DNA of 64,000 bases from Sinomonas susongensis. GTDB taxonomy: Bacteria; Actinomycetota; Actinomycetes; Actinomycetales; Micrococcaceae. This document shows positions 32,111 to 41,529 of the stretch, one piece after another. The notes below the pieces were generated by a model, which was not told where the DNA came from, ran no database searches, and saw only the letters and a program-made list of their open reading frames with translations. Position numbers and translations under genes: made by a program. Within the stretch, counting starts at the first letter, position 1; each line of letters starts with the position of its first letter. Where the stretch lies: positions 411,565 through 475,564 of the forward strand of contig NZ_SSNH01000002.1 of the NCBI RefSeq assembly GCF_005877005.1, written 5' to 3'.

Positions 32111-33535
32111 GTGACCTGGCACCGCACTGCATCCCAATGGCTCCGACTTCCCGCGGAGCGTCTGTGGGACGTCCTCGAACGCGTGGAGCGATGGCCGGAG
32201 TGGAACCCCTCCGTCGGGTTCGCGGCTGTCGAAGGGCCGGCCCGGGAAGGAGCCGCGGGTCGCTACGTTCCGTCGCACCGCCTGCTCGGACCCCTGCACC
32301 GCCGGACCGCGCCGTCGTTTCGCGTCAGCGCCTTCGAGCCGGGGCGTCGGATCAGCCTGCAGCAGCCGCAGCCGGGCGGCAGCCAGCTGATCGAGTGGAC
32401 GCTCGAGGAGCGCGACGGCGGGACGCTCTTCACTCAGCGTGTGACGCTCGACGGTCCGCTCTCCCAGCAGTTCGGCCTCACCGCGGGCGAGCCGATCGTC
32501 CGAGACTTCGCGGCCCAGTGCGCGCGGCTGTTTCGGCTTGCTTCCCGTCCCGGCCCTGCCGGAGCCTCTGACGGCATCCGCACCGACGACGGCGGGACCG
32601 CGGGTGCGCTCACGGTCGTCGCCGGTGGGACCGGCTTCCTCGGGACGCTCCTCGCAGCAGACCTCGTGTGCGACGGTCGGCGGGTTGCCCTCCTGACGCG
32701 CAAGCCGCAGCCCTCACCGTTCGAGCAGATTCCGTGGGACGGACGGCGTCCAGGCGCCTGGTGCGAGCGCCTCGGTCAGGAGTCCGAACTCTCCGTCGTC
32801 AACCTCGCGGGTGTGAGCCTCGATATGCCCGGCACGCCGGAGAATCTCGCGAAGCTCGAAGCTTCACGAACGGAGCCCACGCGAGCGCTGGTCGAGGCGA
32901 GCCGGTCATGGAATCGGCCTGCTGCGCGCTGGCTGCAGCAGAGCGCGGTCGGAATCTACGGCGACTCGGCTGAGGAGTTCGACGAGCGGACCCCTCCCCC
33001 GGCCTCCGCGCCCGGGCTGGCAGCCGTCGTCCGCGGCTGGGAGGCCGCCGTCGACGGCGCGAATGCCCGCCACCTGACCGTTTTCCGGACCGGGGTCGTG
33101 CTCGCCCGCGAAGCGGCACTCATGAATCGACTGACCGCGATCGCGCGCCTCGGCGGAGGCGGCCCTCTAGGGTCGGGGCAGCAGTGGTTCAGCTGGATCC
33201 ATGCGGCGGACTGGGTCCGCGCCGCGCGCGCCTCCCTCGGCCTGCCGACCGCGCCCGGCGAGTCGAACGTCGAAGTTCCCACCGGCGTCGTCAACGCAAC
33301 CTCACCCCACCCGACTCAGAATCGGGAACTCATGGCGCACCTCCGCGAGTATGTCGGGGTGCCCGTCGGCATCCCGGCACCCGCCGGCCTCCTGCGTGCC
33401 GCCGCCAGCGTCCTGCGCACGAATCCCGACCTCGCCCTGGACAGCGTCCGCGCCGTGCCAGCCGTGCTGCGCGAGGCTGGCTTCACGTTCCGGTACCCAC
33501 AGCTCGCAGGGGCCTTCCGGGAGATGTCCGCGTAG
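32111..33535 (+). CDS. SRPBCC domain fused to TIGR01777-type NAD-dependent epimerase
   Basis: 474 aa from a GTG at 32111. Residues 1-145 are a START/SRPBCC-like lipid- or polyketide-binding domain (LPAERLWDVLERVERWPEWNP). Residues 165-470 are a SulA/YfcH-type (TIGR01777) epimerase: VVAGGTGFLGTLLAADL, NLAGVSLD, QQSAVGIYGD, GQQWFSWIHAADWVRA. The order SRPBCC then TIGR01777 occurs in some actinobacteria and bacilli; the reaction is not known. It lies 9 bp after marR and could be co-transcribed. Confidence 0.85.
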   Translation: MTWHRTASQWLRLPAERLWDVLERVERWPEWNPSVGFAAVEGPAREGAAGRYVPSHRLLGPLHRRTAPSFRVSAFEPGRRISLQQPQPGGSQLIEWTLEERDGGTLFTQRVTLDGPLSQQFGLTAGEPIVRDFAAQCARLFRLASRPGPAGASDGIRTDDGGTAGALTVVAGGTGFLGTLLAADLVCDGRRVALLTRKPQPSPFEQIPWDGRRPGAWCERLGQESELSVVNLAGVSLDMPGTPENLAKLEASRTEPTRALVEASRSWNRPAARWLQQSAVGIYGDSAEEFDERTPPPASAPGLAAVVRGWEAAVDGANARHLTVFRTGVVLAREAALMNRLTAIARLGGGGPLGSGQQWFSWIHAADWVRAARASLGLPTAPGESNVEVPTGVVNATSPHPTQNRELMAHLREYVGVPVGIPAPAGLLRAAASVLRTNPDLALDSVRAVPAVLREAGFTFRYPQLAGAFREMSA

Positions 33536-33764
33536 CGACGGCTGGGCCTTTCCTCAGGTGACGCCACGGCCTAGCAGCCACTCGCCAGGCGCGAGAGGCA
33601 CCGGCCAGCGGCCGAGAGGTACTGGACATGACGCTTCGTTAGAAGGGCGGAGGCCGGTCTTCTAAGGTCCGTCCTTCCGAACTTGCTTCTATACGTCCGG
33701 AGACGGCTCCCTGACGTTCGTCCGTGCGGCCTTCTTGGGACCTCGGGATTTGGGGCAGCACTGT

Positions 33765-35297
33765 TTAAGGAGGCGCGGATTCCGGCAGCGCGGATTCCGG
33801 CAGCGCGGTTTCCGGCGGCAGGATTTCCGGCACGATTTCCGGCCTCGCGGTTTCCGAAATGTAGGTCCGGCCTAGGGCTGATTTCCATTCCATGACGGTG
33901 TGCGAGCGGGCGTCTTTTGGCTGCTCAGTGTCTGGTTGGCGGGGGCGGTGTGTTCTGTGCTGGTAGGTCCAGGCGCCGATGGATTTGAGGGCGTGGTGTT
34001 TTCGGCAGAGCAGGGCGAGGTTGTGGGGGTCTGTGGTGCCGCCGTCCTGCCATTCGGTGGTGTGGTCGGGTTCGCAGGTGCGGGCGGGGGCGGTGCAGCC
34101 GGGGAAGAGGCATCCGCCGTCGCGGTGGGCGAGGTAGCGGCGCAGGGCCCTGGGCGGGCGGTAGGCGGTGCGCCCGACTCCGAGGGCGGCTCCGGTGTCC
34201 CAGTCGGTGAAGAGCCGGTCCCAGTTCGGGGCCAGGGCGGCTAGGCGGCGGGCGGTGGCGGGGTCGATCGGCCCGAAGCCCTCCAGTTCGGGCCCGCCCG
34301 GCCCAGCCCGCCCCGGCACGGCCCCGATCGCGGGCCCCCCGGTGGCTGGCCCGGTGGCTGGCCGTGGGCGATGGGCTGCGGGCGGGGTGGGTGTTGTGGC
34401 GCCGGGGGCGGTGTCCTCGGGGGTGTGCTCGGGGTCGGGGACGAGGGTGCGGACGGGGATGGTGATGGTCACTTCGGGGCGGAAGGGGCCGGGGAAGGCG
34501 GGGTCGGGGCTGCCCAGGAGGCGGTGGACGAGGGCGTCGGCGCGCAGCTGGGACAGGGTCCGCTCCTGGGCAGCGACCCCCACCGCCTCCGGCCCGGCCT
34601 GCTGGGCACCCGTCGCCTCGTCCCCGGTGTGCTCGTCCCCGGTGTGCCCGTCCCCGGTGTGCTGGGGGCGGGGGTGCTGGGCGGGCTTCCCGTCCTGTGG
34701 GTGGGGGGCCGGGGTGCGGGCGGTGCGGGCGTCGTGGTCGAGGCCGTTGCGGATGGCCAGGCCGGCCTCGGCGGGCAGGAGGGCGGTGAGGGTGCACATC
34801 CCGTCGGGCTCGGGGGCGAACCAGACCCCGCGGTCCCGGGCCGCGGCCTGTTTCCGGGCCTGGATGCTCTCGGGGTGGGAGCGCTCGCGCAGGCGGTGCA
34901 GGCTCGAGCGCAGCTCGGCGGGGGTCCGGCGCCGCCCGGTGCGGGTCACGGCCCGCTCCAGGCCCTGGCGGGCGAAGCTGGCGGCGTGCCCGGGCGGGAG
35001 GGTGCGGCACTGGTCCAGGATCACCCGGGCGTGCTGGTGCGAGATGGCCCCGGCCCGCAGGGCGGCCAGGACCTCCCTGCCGTGCCCGGCGAGCTCGGCG
35101 GCCTCGTTCAGCGCCCGGGCGGCGGCGGCCTCGGACACAGCGGTCGCGGCGGCGGCCTCGGCCACGGCCAGGGCGTGGGCCTCGTCCCCGCCGAACCGCC
35201 GCGGCTGGCCCTCCCGGCGCGGGAGGGCCTCCCGGGCCAGGGCGTGCTCGAGGCGGGCCAGGGCCTCGAGCTTCGCCGCGGTCGCCCACCCGATCAC
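33765..35297 (-). CDS. DUF222-HNH endonuclease domain protein (5' end in another frame)
   Basis: 510 codons from a GTG at 35297. The DUF222 region (1-200) is Ala/Arg-rich and helical. A Pro/His/Gly/Asp-rich linker contains HTGDGHTGDEHTGDE, and the HNH nuclease motif follows near residue 420 (CLFPGCTAPARTC, then PDHTTEWQDGGTTDPHNLALLC). These proteins are repeated in actinobacterial genomes and may be mobile or repair-related. The usual N-terminus is missing: GGSLSAQEALGVIECAER directly upstream is in this frame but without a start codon. The 3' end has PEILPPETALPESALPES from 15-bp repeats (33770-33830). Confidence 0.8.
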   Translation of the reverse strand: MIGWATAAKLEALARLEHALAREALPRREGQPRRFGGDEAHALAVAEAAAATAVSEAAAARALNEAAELAGHGREVLAALRAGAISHQHARVILDQCRTLPPGHAASFARQGLERAVTRTGRRRTPAELRSSLHRLRERSHPESIQARKQAAARDRGVWFAPEPDGMCTLTALLPAEAGLAIRNGLDHDARTARTPAPHPQDGKPAQHPRPQHTGDGHTGDEHTGDEATGAQQAGPEAVGVAAQERTLSQLRADALVHRLLGSPDPAFPGPFRPEVTITIPVRTLVPDPEHTPEDTAPGATTPTPPAAHRPRPATGPATGGPAIGAVPGRAGPGGPELEGFGPIDPATARRLAALAPNWDRLFTDWDTGAALGVGRTAYRPPRALRRYLAHRDGGCLFPGCTAPARTCEPDHTTEWQDGGTTDPHNLALLCRKHHALKSIGAWTYQHRTHRPRQPDTEQPKDARSHTVMEWKSALGRTYISETARPEIVPEILPPETALPESALPESAPP

Positions 35298-35635
35298 CCG
35301 CTCGGCGCACTCGATGACCCCCAGCGCCTCCTGCGCGGACAGGGACCCGCCGCGGGAAGCCCCACCGAGCCGTGCAGCGGCGAGGAGAACGGCTCCTCCA
35401 GCACCACCAGCCCGGCACCGCCCCCGCAGAGCCCGTCGTCCCCGGGGCAGACCCCGCCCGGGACGGGCACGGCGCCCGAGGGCACGGCCTCGGCCCAGCC
35501 CCCTGCCCCGGCCCAGCCGCCTGTCTCGGCCTCGGCCCAGTCACCTGCCTCGGCCTCGGCCTCGGCCCAGCCACCGGCCTCTGCCTCTGCCCAGCCCCCG
35601 GGGCCCGACCGGCCGGTGTGCGGCTCCGCGCCCAT
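35298..35635 (-). pseudogene. Probable 5' part of the DUF222-HNH gene, separated by a frameshift
   Basis: An ATG at 35635 opens a frame whose product is repeat-like (GGWAEAEAGGWAEA units) and ends in LVVLEEPFSSPLHGSVGLP before reading out into a stop at 35294. Near 35345 the DUF222 frame takes over with SLSAQEALGVIE. A single-base shift in the C/G-rich run around 35340-35350 would join the two into a normal-length gene. It may be a real mutation, a sequencing error or recoding. Confidence 0.45.
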
Positions 35636-35864
35636 CCCATCACCCCCAGATCCTGTAGGAGGACCCGCCCATAGTGGACGCGCCCGTGGTGGACGCGCCC
35701 GTGGGGAGAACCTTCCTTTCGGGGAACCCCCGTCCCCCGAACCTGGTCCGAGCCTACGGCCCCCCACCGACAGAACAGGCGCGCCCGGCGGAACCGGGCC
35801 GGCCGACGGGCCAGGGCCGGCCGGTGGGCCGGCCCGGCGGGCGGGCCCCTGATGCTCCATCTGG

Positions 35865-35966
35865 CCGCGGGGGTTCAGCAGCCCTCGCCGCGGGGGTTCA
35901 GCAGCCCTCGCCGCGGGGGTTCAGCAGCCCTGGCCGTGGGGGTTCAGCAGCCCTGGCCGTGGGGGT
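35865..35966. repeat. 23-bp tandem repeat, four copies plus a partial, spanning a stop codon
   Basis: Units begin at 35865, 35888, 35911, 35934 and (partial) 35957; consensus CCGCGGGGGTTCAGCAGCCC then TCG or TGG. On the minus strand each unit encodes the last residues and stop of the neighbouring secreted-protein gene, so the 3' end of that gene has been copied in tandem downstream. The period is not a multiple of three. Confidence 0.85.
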
Positions 35967-36837
35967 CGGTGTTGCAGTCCTGGGCGTAGAGGCGGACCTC
36001 GGAGCGCCACACCGAGACCGGCCGGGGCGGGCTGGGGACCTCGGCGGTGCCCGGGATCGGCTGCCAGGGCCCGCCATCGACGGAGAACTCCCCGGCGAAC
36101 ACGGTCACCAGCCCCACCAGGTACTCCCCGGTGGCCGTGTACCGGTGGCTCGTGGCCGTCCGCTCCCCCCACCGCTCCTGCGGGACCGGCCCGCCCGGGG
36201 CCGCGCTGACCAGGGACGCCCCGTCCCCGTAGTCGAAGCGGTGCTCCACCGGGCGCACCCGCACCAGCACCCCCCGGCCCAGGACCGTGGTGCGGAACGA
36301 CTGCACCGCCGCCTCCGCGTAGACATTCGTCTCCGCGCCCCGGAGCGTGTGCCGCCCCGGCTGGAGCCCCAGCCCCGCCGCCGCGATCGGCAGCTCCCGC
36401 AGCTCCCGCTGCCCCAGCCCCACCACCGCGCCCCCGCCCGGGCGCTCCGGGGGTTCTGGTGGATTCCCGTCGTACATGCAGGCCTCATTCAGTCGCTCAA
36501 GCGCTGAAGGGCTTGTTCGGCTGGTGCGGTACCAGACCACCAGCGTCCCGGTTCTGTCGTGTGTGGACCGGCACTTGCGATCCAGTTCGACGCATGTGTC
36601 GGGTGGTCCCCCATCTATCCCGCTCCTGCACGCCGGTTGATAGCTATAGGTGAAGGAATCGGACGAACCTTCCGGCTGCTGAGGGACCGTCACTGCGGCT
36701 TGGCCTCCCGAACCTGCGTGCACCGCTATTTTGCGCTCCCCCCAGTCCGCGTCGAATTCCTCGGCACTGGCAATCGGCGCTAACAACGTGAGCGCCGCGG
36801 CCAAACAGGAGGCCGCGGCTGTTTCGCGTCTAGTCAT
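35944..36837 (-). CDS. Secreted PKD-like hypothetical protein
   Basis: 297 aa with a Sec signal peptide (MTRRETAAASCLAAALTLL, cleavage after SAEE region). The mature part has eight or so Cys and a C-terminal PKD-like segment (HRFDYGDGASLVS, TSHRYTATGEYLVGLV), usual in actinobacterial cell-surface proteins. Its ATG overlaps the stop of the lipoprotein gene (ATGA), so the two are coupled. Function unknown. The 3' half is much more GC-rich in wobble positions than the 5' half. Confidence 0.8.
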   Translation of the reverse strand: MTRRETAAASCLAAALTLLAPIASAEEFDADWGERKIAVHAGSGGQAAVTVPQQPEGSSDSFTYSYQPACRSGIDGGPPDTCVELDRKCRSTHDRTGTLVVWYRTSRTSPSALERLNEACMYDGNPPEPPERPGGGAVVGLGQRELRELPIAAAGLGLQPGRHTLRGAETNVYAEAAVQSFRTTVLGRGVLVRVRPVEHRFDYGDGASLVSAAPGGPVPQERWGERTATSHRYTATGEYLVGLVTVFAGEFSVDGGPWQPIPGTAEVPSPPRPVSVWRSEVRLYAQDCNTDPHGQGC

Positions 36838-37460
36838 GCCCCGCCCGCCTCGACCATCCGCCAGGTGTCCGCCGAGTAGGTGGCGTACGCCCTTTGAGCA
36901 CCGGGAAGTCTTCCGCCTCTCCTGTTCTCCGTCGGACTTCCGTCGGCTCCATACGAAATGGATGCCGATTCCTCAAGAACGAAGTCGCCGACAAGCCTGC
37001 CCGTAGAATCTGGGGTCAGGTCGGAAATAAAGCCCTTGACCGTCCATCTGGGCCCAAGGCGCCACCCGTTTTCTCCGTGCAGAGCCATTACCGAAGTCAA
37101 ATACGAATCGCACATCTTGCACCCCTCGGAAGATAGCGACCTGAGTAAAGTCGTGTCGCCGGTCTCAAAGGCGTAAGTGATGGCATCGAACCAATACTGG
37201 GTGAACGCCTCGAACCCCTCCCTCGTGTTCTGCTTCGCCGCCTCGGGCAGCACCGGGAGCGGCACGTTGCGTGCAGGGCCCCGCGAACTCGCGGGAGTCG
37301 CCTGCGTGTCGGGGGTGGTAGGCGGAGCTGAGACGCCCGCACTGGTGGGAGCTGGGCTGGCAGGTGAGGATCGTCCGGCGTCGGCGGGCGCACCACAGGC
37401 GGTCAATGCCAACAAGCAGATGAGCAGAAGAGAGCAGCACAAAGAGCGGCGCGACGCCAT
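36834..37460 (-). CDS. Lipoprotein (DUF6318-like)
   Basis: 208 aa. A lipoprotein signal (residues 1-21) ends in lipobox LTAC. A Ser/Pro/Thr-rich linker (25-60) follows, then a globular domain with YWFDAITYAFETGD, CKMCDSY and GFVL-type strands, resembling the small NTF2-like DUF6318 lipoproteins of Micrococcales. It probably sits on the outer membrane face and works with the PKD-like secreted protein encoded just downstream. Confidence 0.8.
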   Translation of the reverse strand: MASRRSLCCSLLLICLLALTACGAPADAGRSSPASPAPTSAGVSAPPTTPDTQATPASSRGPARNVPLPVLPEAAKQNTREGFEAFTQYWFDAITYAFETGDTTLLRSLSSEGCKMCDSYLTSVMALHGENGWRLGPRWTVKGFISDLTPDSTGRLVGDFVLEESASISYGADGSPTENRRGGRLPGAQRAYATYSADTWRMVEAGGA

Positions 37461-37697
37461 GACATCCCCCAGTCAGCGGTCCGCAATGGGTGCGGAAACG
37501 ACAAGCAGCAATCCCGGTTCCGAGACTCTAACAACGGCCGAGAACACCGAGACCAATCACTGGGGATACCGAGGCCCGACCGCGCATGAGCACCTAGACG
37601 CACTCTCTGCACGGGCACCGGATCGACACGCACGGCCAGTGCTCAGACGACGCGGACAAGGCCCTCAAGTCGGCCTAGAGCACACCTTCTACGTGGC

Positions 37698-38240
37698 CTA
37701 CCAGACGTGCGGTGCAGGGCGTCGAGTGCTCGGGAGGGCGTTCTCCTCGCGCCAGCGAACGAGGAATTCGGGCAGCACGAGATCCGCGGGCGGTCGACCG
37801 ACCACCGCGAAGATCTCCTCGTTGCTTACGGGCGCACCCCGATGGACGAGACGGGTCGCGATGTACGCCCGTGCGTAGACCTCGCCGCGGGAAACCATCC
37901 GCTGCTCGAAGTAGATGGCACGCTCGTCAACCCCGACAATGCGGGTTACTATCGTGTACTGCTGCCAGAGGGTCAAGGACTTGCGGAACGTGATCGTCTC
38001 CAGATTGACGACGGGGCTCCAGCCCTTCGCACGCATCTTGTCCCACGCTCTGGCCCTCACCATGAGGTCGAAACGCCCGAGGTCCATGAGGGAGAAGTAC
38101 ATCCCGTTGTTGACGTGCATCGCGATGTCGATGTCGGTGGGGAGGACCCGCAATGGCAGACTCGAGGTTCCCCAGAGGCTGAGCGGCGCCCGACGGCGGG
38201 ACGTCACCAACAGCATGAGCGTGCGGAGAAGCAGGTGCAT
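37698..38240 (-). CDS. Hotdog-fold acyl-CoA thioesterase
   Basis: 180 aa. The motif LPTDIDIAMHVNNGMYFSLMDLGR is the 4-hydroxybenzoyl-CoA thioesterase/FadM signature with catalytic Asp; LETITFRKSLTLWQQY follows. It hydrolyses acyl-CoA. The first 25 residues are hydrophobic and basic. Divergent from the GntR-prp operon, 117 bp away; a link with propionyl-CoA metabolism is possible but not shown. The 237 bp between it and the lipoprotein gene hold nothing recognisable. Confidence 0.85.
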   Translation of the reverse strand: MHLLLRTLMLLVTSRRRAPLSLWGTSSLPLRVLPTDIDIAMHVNNGMYFSLMDLGRFDLMVRARAWDKMRAKGWSPVVNLETITFRKSLTLWQQYTIVTRIVGVDERAIYFEQRMVSRGEVYARAYIATRLVHRGAPVSNEEIFAVVGRPPADLVLPEFLVRWREENALPSTRRPAPHVW

Positions 38241-38285
38241 GCCCCATATGTTACCCGCGAGTAGTCAAGGACGGCAGTGCATGCT

Positions 38286-38355
38286 TGTATACATATTTCT
38301 CAGAGTTCTGGTTGCGAAGGCTTGCTCGCCCCCATTTTTCCTGCCACTGTATACA
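38286..38355. promoter_or_regulatory. Two TGTATACA palindromes before the prp regulator
   Basis: TGTATACA occurs at 38286-38293 and 38348-38355, 62 bp apart (about six helical turns); the second is 2 bp from the GTG start of the GntR gene. The arrangement suits looping or cooperative binding by an FCD-type GntR dimer and therefore autoregulation of the operon. Confidence 0.65.
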
Positions 38356-38357
38356 TC

Positions 38358-39044
38358 GTGAAGGCTAGTGATCGGGCGTATGCATCTCTCCGCGAGGACA
38401 TCGTGGAGTGGCGGCTTGCGCCGGGGACGGTGCTTGGAGAGGTTGAGCAGGCCGAGCGGCTGGGCGTGTCCAGGACTCCGCTTCGCGAAGCCCTCGCACG
38501 GCTCACGGCCGATGGGCTCGCGACCTCGCTGCGGGGACGTGGCGTCGTCGTGAGCGATGTCTCGCTTGGGCGCCTCGGGGAGCTGTTCGAATTGCGCGAG
38601 GCACTCGAGTGCAAGGCCGCCGCCCTTGCCGCAGAGCGCGGCGACAGCCCGCGCTTCGCCGACCTGCGGGACCGCCTTGCCGCCGCGCCGGCCCTCCTCT
38701 CCGACCACGATCCCCAGCGCCAGGAGTACTACGCCCTCGCGTCCGAGCTCGACGCCGCCATCGACGAGGCCATTGCGAATGGGTACCTCGCCCAGTCGCT
38801 CGGCGCCTTGCGCGTGCACCTTGCGCGGGTGCGGCGCCTCGCGAAGGACGACGCCGCGCGGCTTCGGCAGGCCGCCGTCGAGCACGCGACGATCGCAGGG
38901 GCGATCGCCGATCGAAACGCCCCCCTCGCTTCGGCTGCGACCGTTGTCCACCTGAGCAACAGCCTGAACCACATCAGATCAACACAGGGCGCGAATCCCG
39001 ACACCAAGAGCTTCCAATCCGACAGAGAGGCCATCCATGGTTGA
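38358..39044 (+). CDS. GntR-family (FCD) regulator of the methylcitrate operon
   Basis: 228 aa from the GTG at 38358; the open frame upstream contains the operators and is not expected to be coding. The winged helix shows [20 protein letters not shown] and [16 protein letters not shown]; an FCD domain follows ([12 protein letters not shown], then Asp/His ligand region). The end overlaps prpD by 8 bp. Likely senses a propionate-derived metabolite such as 2-methylcitrate. Confidence 0.9.
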   Translation: MKASDRAYASLREDIVEWRLAPGTVLGEVEQAERLGVSRTPLREALARLTADGLATSLRGRGVVVSDVSLGRLGELFELREALECKAAALAAERGDSPRFADLRDRLAAAPALLSDHDPQRQEYYALASELDAAIDEAIANGYLAQSLGALRVHLARVRRLAKDDAARLRQAAVEHATIAGAIADRNAPLASAATVVHLSNSLNHIRSTQGANPDTKSFQSDREAIHG

Positions 39045-40557
39045 GCTGCACCACGTCCGGGTCTACAAGAGCGAGGAGAACCTCCCCCGCGGGGGCCAGC
39101 TCGCCTACAAGATCGCCAAGGTCGCCGCCGACCCCGTCGAGGTCGCGCCCAAGGTTGCCGAGATGGTGATCAACCGGATCATCGACAACGCCTCGGTCGC
39201 GATCGCCTCCCTGAACCGGGGACCGATCGTCGCCGCGCGCGCCCAGGCCCTTGCCCACGCGCCGTCGTCCGGCGGCAGTGGGGCCCTCCTCTACGGGATC
39301 GGCAACCGCGTATCCCCCGAGTGGGCAGCGTGGGCGAACGGTGTCGCGGTCCGGGAGCTCGACTACCACGACACGTTCCTCGCGGCCGAGTACTCCCACC
39401 CCGGGGACAACATCCCACCGATCCTCGCCGTAGCCCAGCACGTCGGCTCGAACGGCCGGGATCTGATCCGCGGGATCGCGACCGGCTACGAGATCCAGGT
39501 CGACCTGGCCAAGGCGATCAGCCTGCACGCGCACAAGATCGACCACGTCGCCCATCTGGGACCCTCCGCCGCGGCCGGGATCGGCACCCTGCTCGGGCTG
39601 GACGTCGAGACGATCTTCCAGGCCGTCGGGCAGGCCCTGCACACGACGACGGCGACCCGCCAGTCGCGCAAGGGCGAGATCTCCACGTGGAAGGCCCATG
39701 CACCCGCGTTCGCGGGCAAGATGGCGGTCGAGGCCGTGGATCGGGCGATGCGCGGGCAGACCTCGCCGGTGCCCATCTACGAAGGCGAGGACGGGGTCAT
39801 CGCCTGGCTGCTCGACGGTCCCGACGCCTCCTACGACGTCCCCCTCCCGGCTCCGGGCGAAGCCAAGCGCGCGATCCTCGACACCTACACGAAGGAGCAC
39901 TCGGCCGAATACCAGGCCCAGGCCTGGATCGACCTCGCCCGCAAGCTGCACCGCGAGCACCCCGAGGTCACCGACCCGGCGAACGTGGCGGGCATCCTGA
40001 TCCGCACAAGCCACCACACCCACTACGTGATCGGCTCAGGGGCGAACGACCCGCAGAAGTACGACCCCACCGCCTCCCGGGAGACCCTCGACCACTCGAT
40101 CCCGTACATCTTCGCGGTGGCCCTCCAGGACGGCAGCTGGCACCATGTCGCCTCCTACGCTCCCGAACGGGCCGCCCGCCCCGACACCGTCGCCCTGTGG
40201 CACAAGGTCACCACCGAGGAAGACCCGGAGTGGACGCGCCGCTACCACTCCCTCGACATCACCGAGAAGGCCTTCGGCGGCTCCGTCACCATCACCCTGA
40301 ACGACGGCACCGTGATCGAGGAGGCGATCGCCGTCGCCGACGCCCACCCGCTCGGCGCCCGCCCGTTCGGACGCGAGCAGTACATCGACAAGTTCCGCAC
40401 CCTCGCCGCCGAATCCGTCGCCCCCGAGGAGATCGAGCGGTTCCTGGACACCGTCCAGCGCCTTCCCGAGCTCGGCGCCGGCGAGCTCGACCAGCTGAAC
40501 ATCCTGGCCAAGGACGGGGTCATCGACCTCGCAAAGGGACCGAGGGGCCTCTTCTAG
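39037..40557 (+). CDS. prpD: 2-Methylcitrate dehydratase
   Basis: 506 aa MmgE/PrpD family. Clear family blocks include [20 protein letters not shown] near 110, [17 protein letters not shown] and the conserved SWHHVASY region. It dehydrates 2-methylcitrate to 2-methylaconitate in propionate degradation. It overlaps the regulator gene by 8 bp and is followed 20 bp later by prpB. The order prpD-prpB-prpC is usual in corynebacteria and Arthrobacter. Confidence 0.96.
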   Translation: MVELHHVRVYKSEENLPRGGQLAYKIAKVAADPVEVAPKVAEMVINRIIDNASVAIASLNRGPIVAARAQALAHAPSSGGSGALLYGIGNRVSPEWAAWANGVAVRELDYHDTFLAAEYSHPGDNIPPILAVAQHVGSNGRDLIRGIATGYEIQVDLAKAISLHAHKIDHVAHLGPSAAAGIGTLLGLDVETIFQAVGQALHTTTATRQSRKGEISTWKAHAPAFAGKMAVEAVDRAMRGQTSPVPIYEGEDGVIAWLLDGPDASYDVPLPAPGEAKRAILDTYTKEHSAEYQAQAWIDLARKLHREHPEVTDPANVAGILIRTSHHTHYVIGSGANDPQKYDPTASRETLDHSIPYIFAVALQDGSWHHVASYAPERAARPDTVALWHKVTTEEDPEWTRRYHSLDITEKAFGGSVTITLNDGTVIEEAIAVADAHPLGARPFGREQYIDKFRTLAAESVAPEEIERFLDTVQRLPELGAGELDQLNILAKDGVIDLAKGPRGLF

Positions 40558-40577
40558 AAGGAAGGTTTGGTCCAGAC

Positions 40578-41495
40578 ATGCTGTACTCGAAAACCACCCC
40601 CGAGCAGAAGCGCCTCCGGCTGCGCGAGGCGCTGGCCTCGGGGAAGATCCAGCAGTTCCCCGGCGCCTTCAGCCCGCTCTCGGCGCGGCTGATCCAGGAG
40701 AAGGGCTTTCCCGGCATCTACATCTCCGGGGCGGTCCTCGCGAACGACCTCGGCCTGCCCGACATCGGCCTGACGACCCTCACCGAGGTCGCCACCCGGG
40801 CAGGGCAGATCGCCCGCATGACCGACCTGCCCGCGATCGTCGACGCCGACACCGGCTTCGGCGAGCCCATGAACGTCGCCCGTACCATCCAGGAGCTCGA
40901 GAACGCCGGCCTCGCCGGCTGCCACATCGAGGACCAGGTCAACCCCAAGCGGTGCGGCCACCTCGACGGCAAGGCCGTCGTCGACCTCGACACTGCCCTG
41001 CAGCGGATCCGGGCGGCAGCGGATGCCCGCCGAGACCCCAACTTCCTCATCATGGCCCGCACCGATATCCGCGCCACGGCGGCCGACGCCGCGGGGCTGC
41101 AGGCCGCCGTCGAGCGCGCCAAGGCGCTCGTCGAGGCTGGCGCGGACGCGATCTTCCCCGAGGCCATGGGAACCCTTGAAGAGTTCAAGGCCATCCGGGA
41201 TGCAGTGGACGTCCCCGTCCTGGCCAATATGACTGAATTCGGCAAGAGCAGCCTCTTCACCGCCGCGGAGCTCGAAAGCGTCGGCATCAACATCGTCATC
41301 TACCCCGTGACCCTTCTGAGGATTGCCATGGGCGCAGCAGAACGTACGCTGGAAGCAATTGCTGCGCACGGCACTCAGGAGGACCAAGTACAGGACATGC
41401 TGACTCGTTCCCGCCTCTATGAGCTTGTCGACTACGAGGCGTATAACCGCTTCGACACGAGCGTGTTCAACTTTCAGGTTCCCGGCCGATACTGA
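40578..41495 (+). CDS. prpB: 2-Methylisocitrate lyase
   Basis: 305 aa from the ATG at 40578 (GAAGGAAGG region before it). PEP mutase/isocitrate lyase superfamily: DADTGFGEPMNVART binds metal, the catalytic motif is KRCGH near residue 122, and IMARTDIRA follows. It splits 2-methylisocitrate into pyruvate and succinate, which feeds the TCA cycle. Codon choice in the last third is less extreme than in the first part. Confidence 0.96.
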   Translation: MLYSKTTPEQKRLRLREALASGKIQQFPGAFSPLSARLIQEKGFPGIYISGAVLANDLGLPDIGLTTLTEVATRAGQIARMTDLPAIVDADTGFGEPMNVARTIQELENAGLAGCHIEDQVNPKRCGHLDGKAVVDLDTALQRIRAAADARRDPNFLIMARTDIRATAADAAGLQAAVERAKALVEAGADAIFPEAMGTLEEFKAIRDAVDVPVLANMTEFGKSSLFTAAELESVGINIVIYPVTLLRIAMGAAERTLEAIAAHGTQEDQVQDMLTRSRLYELVDYEAYNRFDTSVFNFQVPGRY

Positions 41496-41529
41496 AGCCC
41501 TGGGGCAACACCAAAGAAGGAGCCCTGCC

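Noticed and set aside
35865..35966. 23-bp repeats as a CRISPR remnant
   Set aside because: Units are directly adjacent without spacers and duplicate the end of the neighbouring gene.
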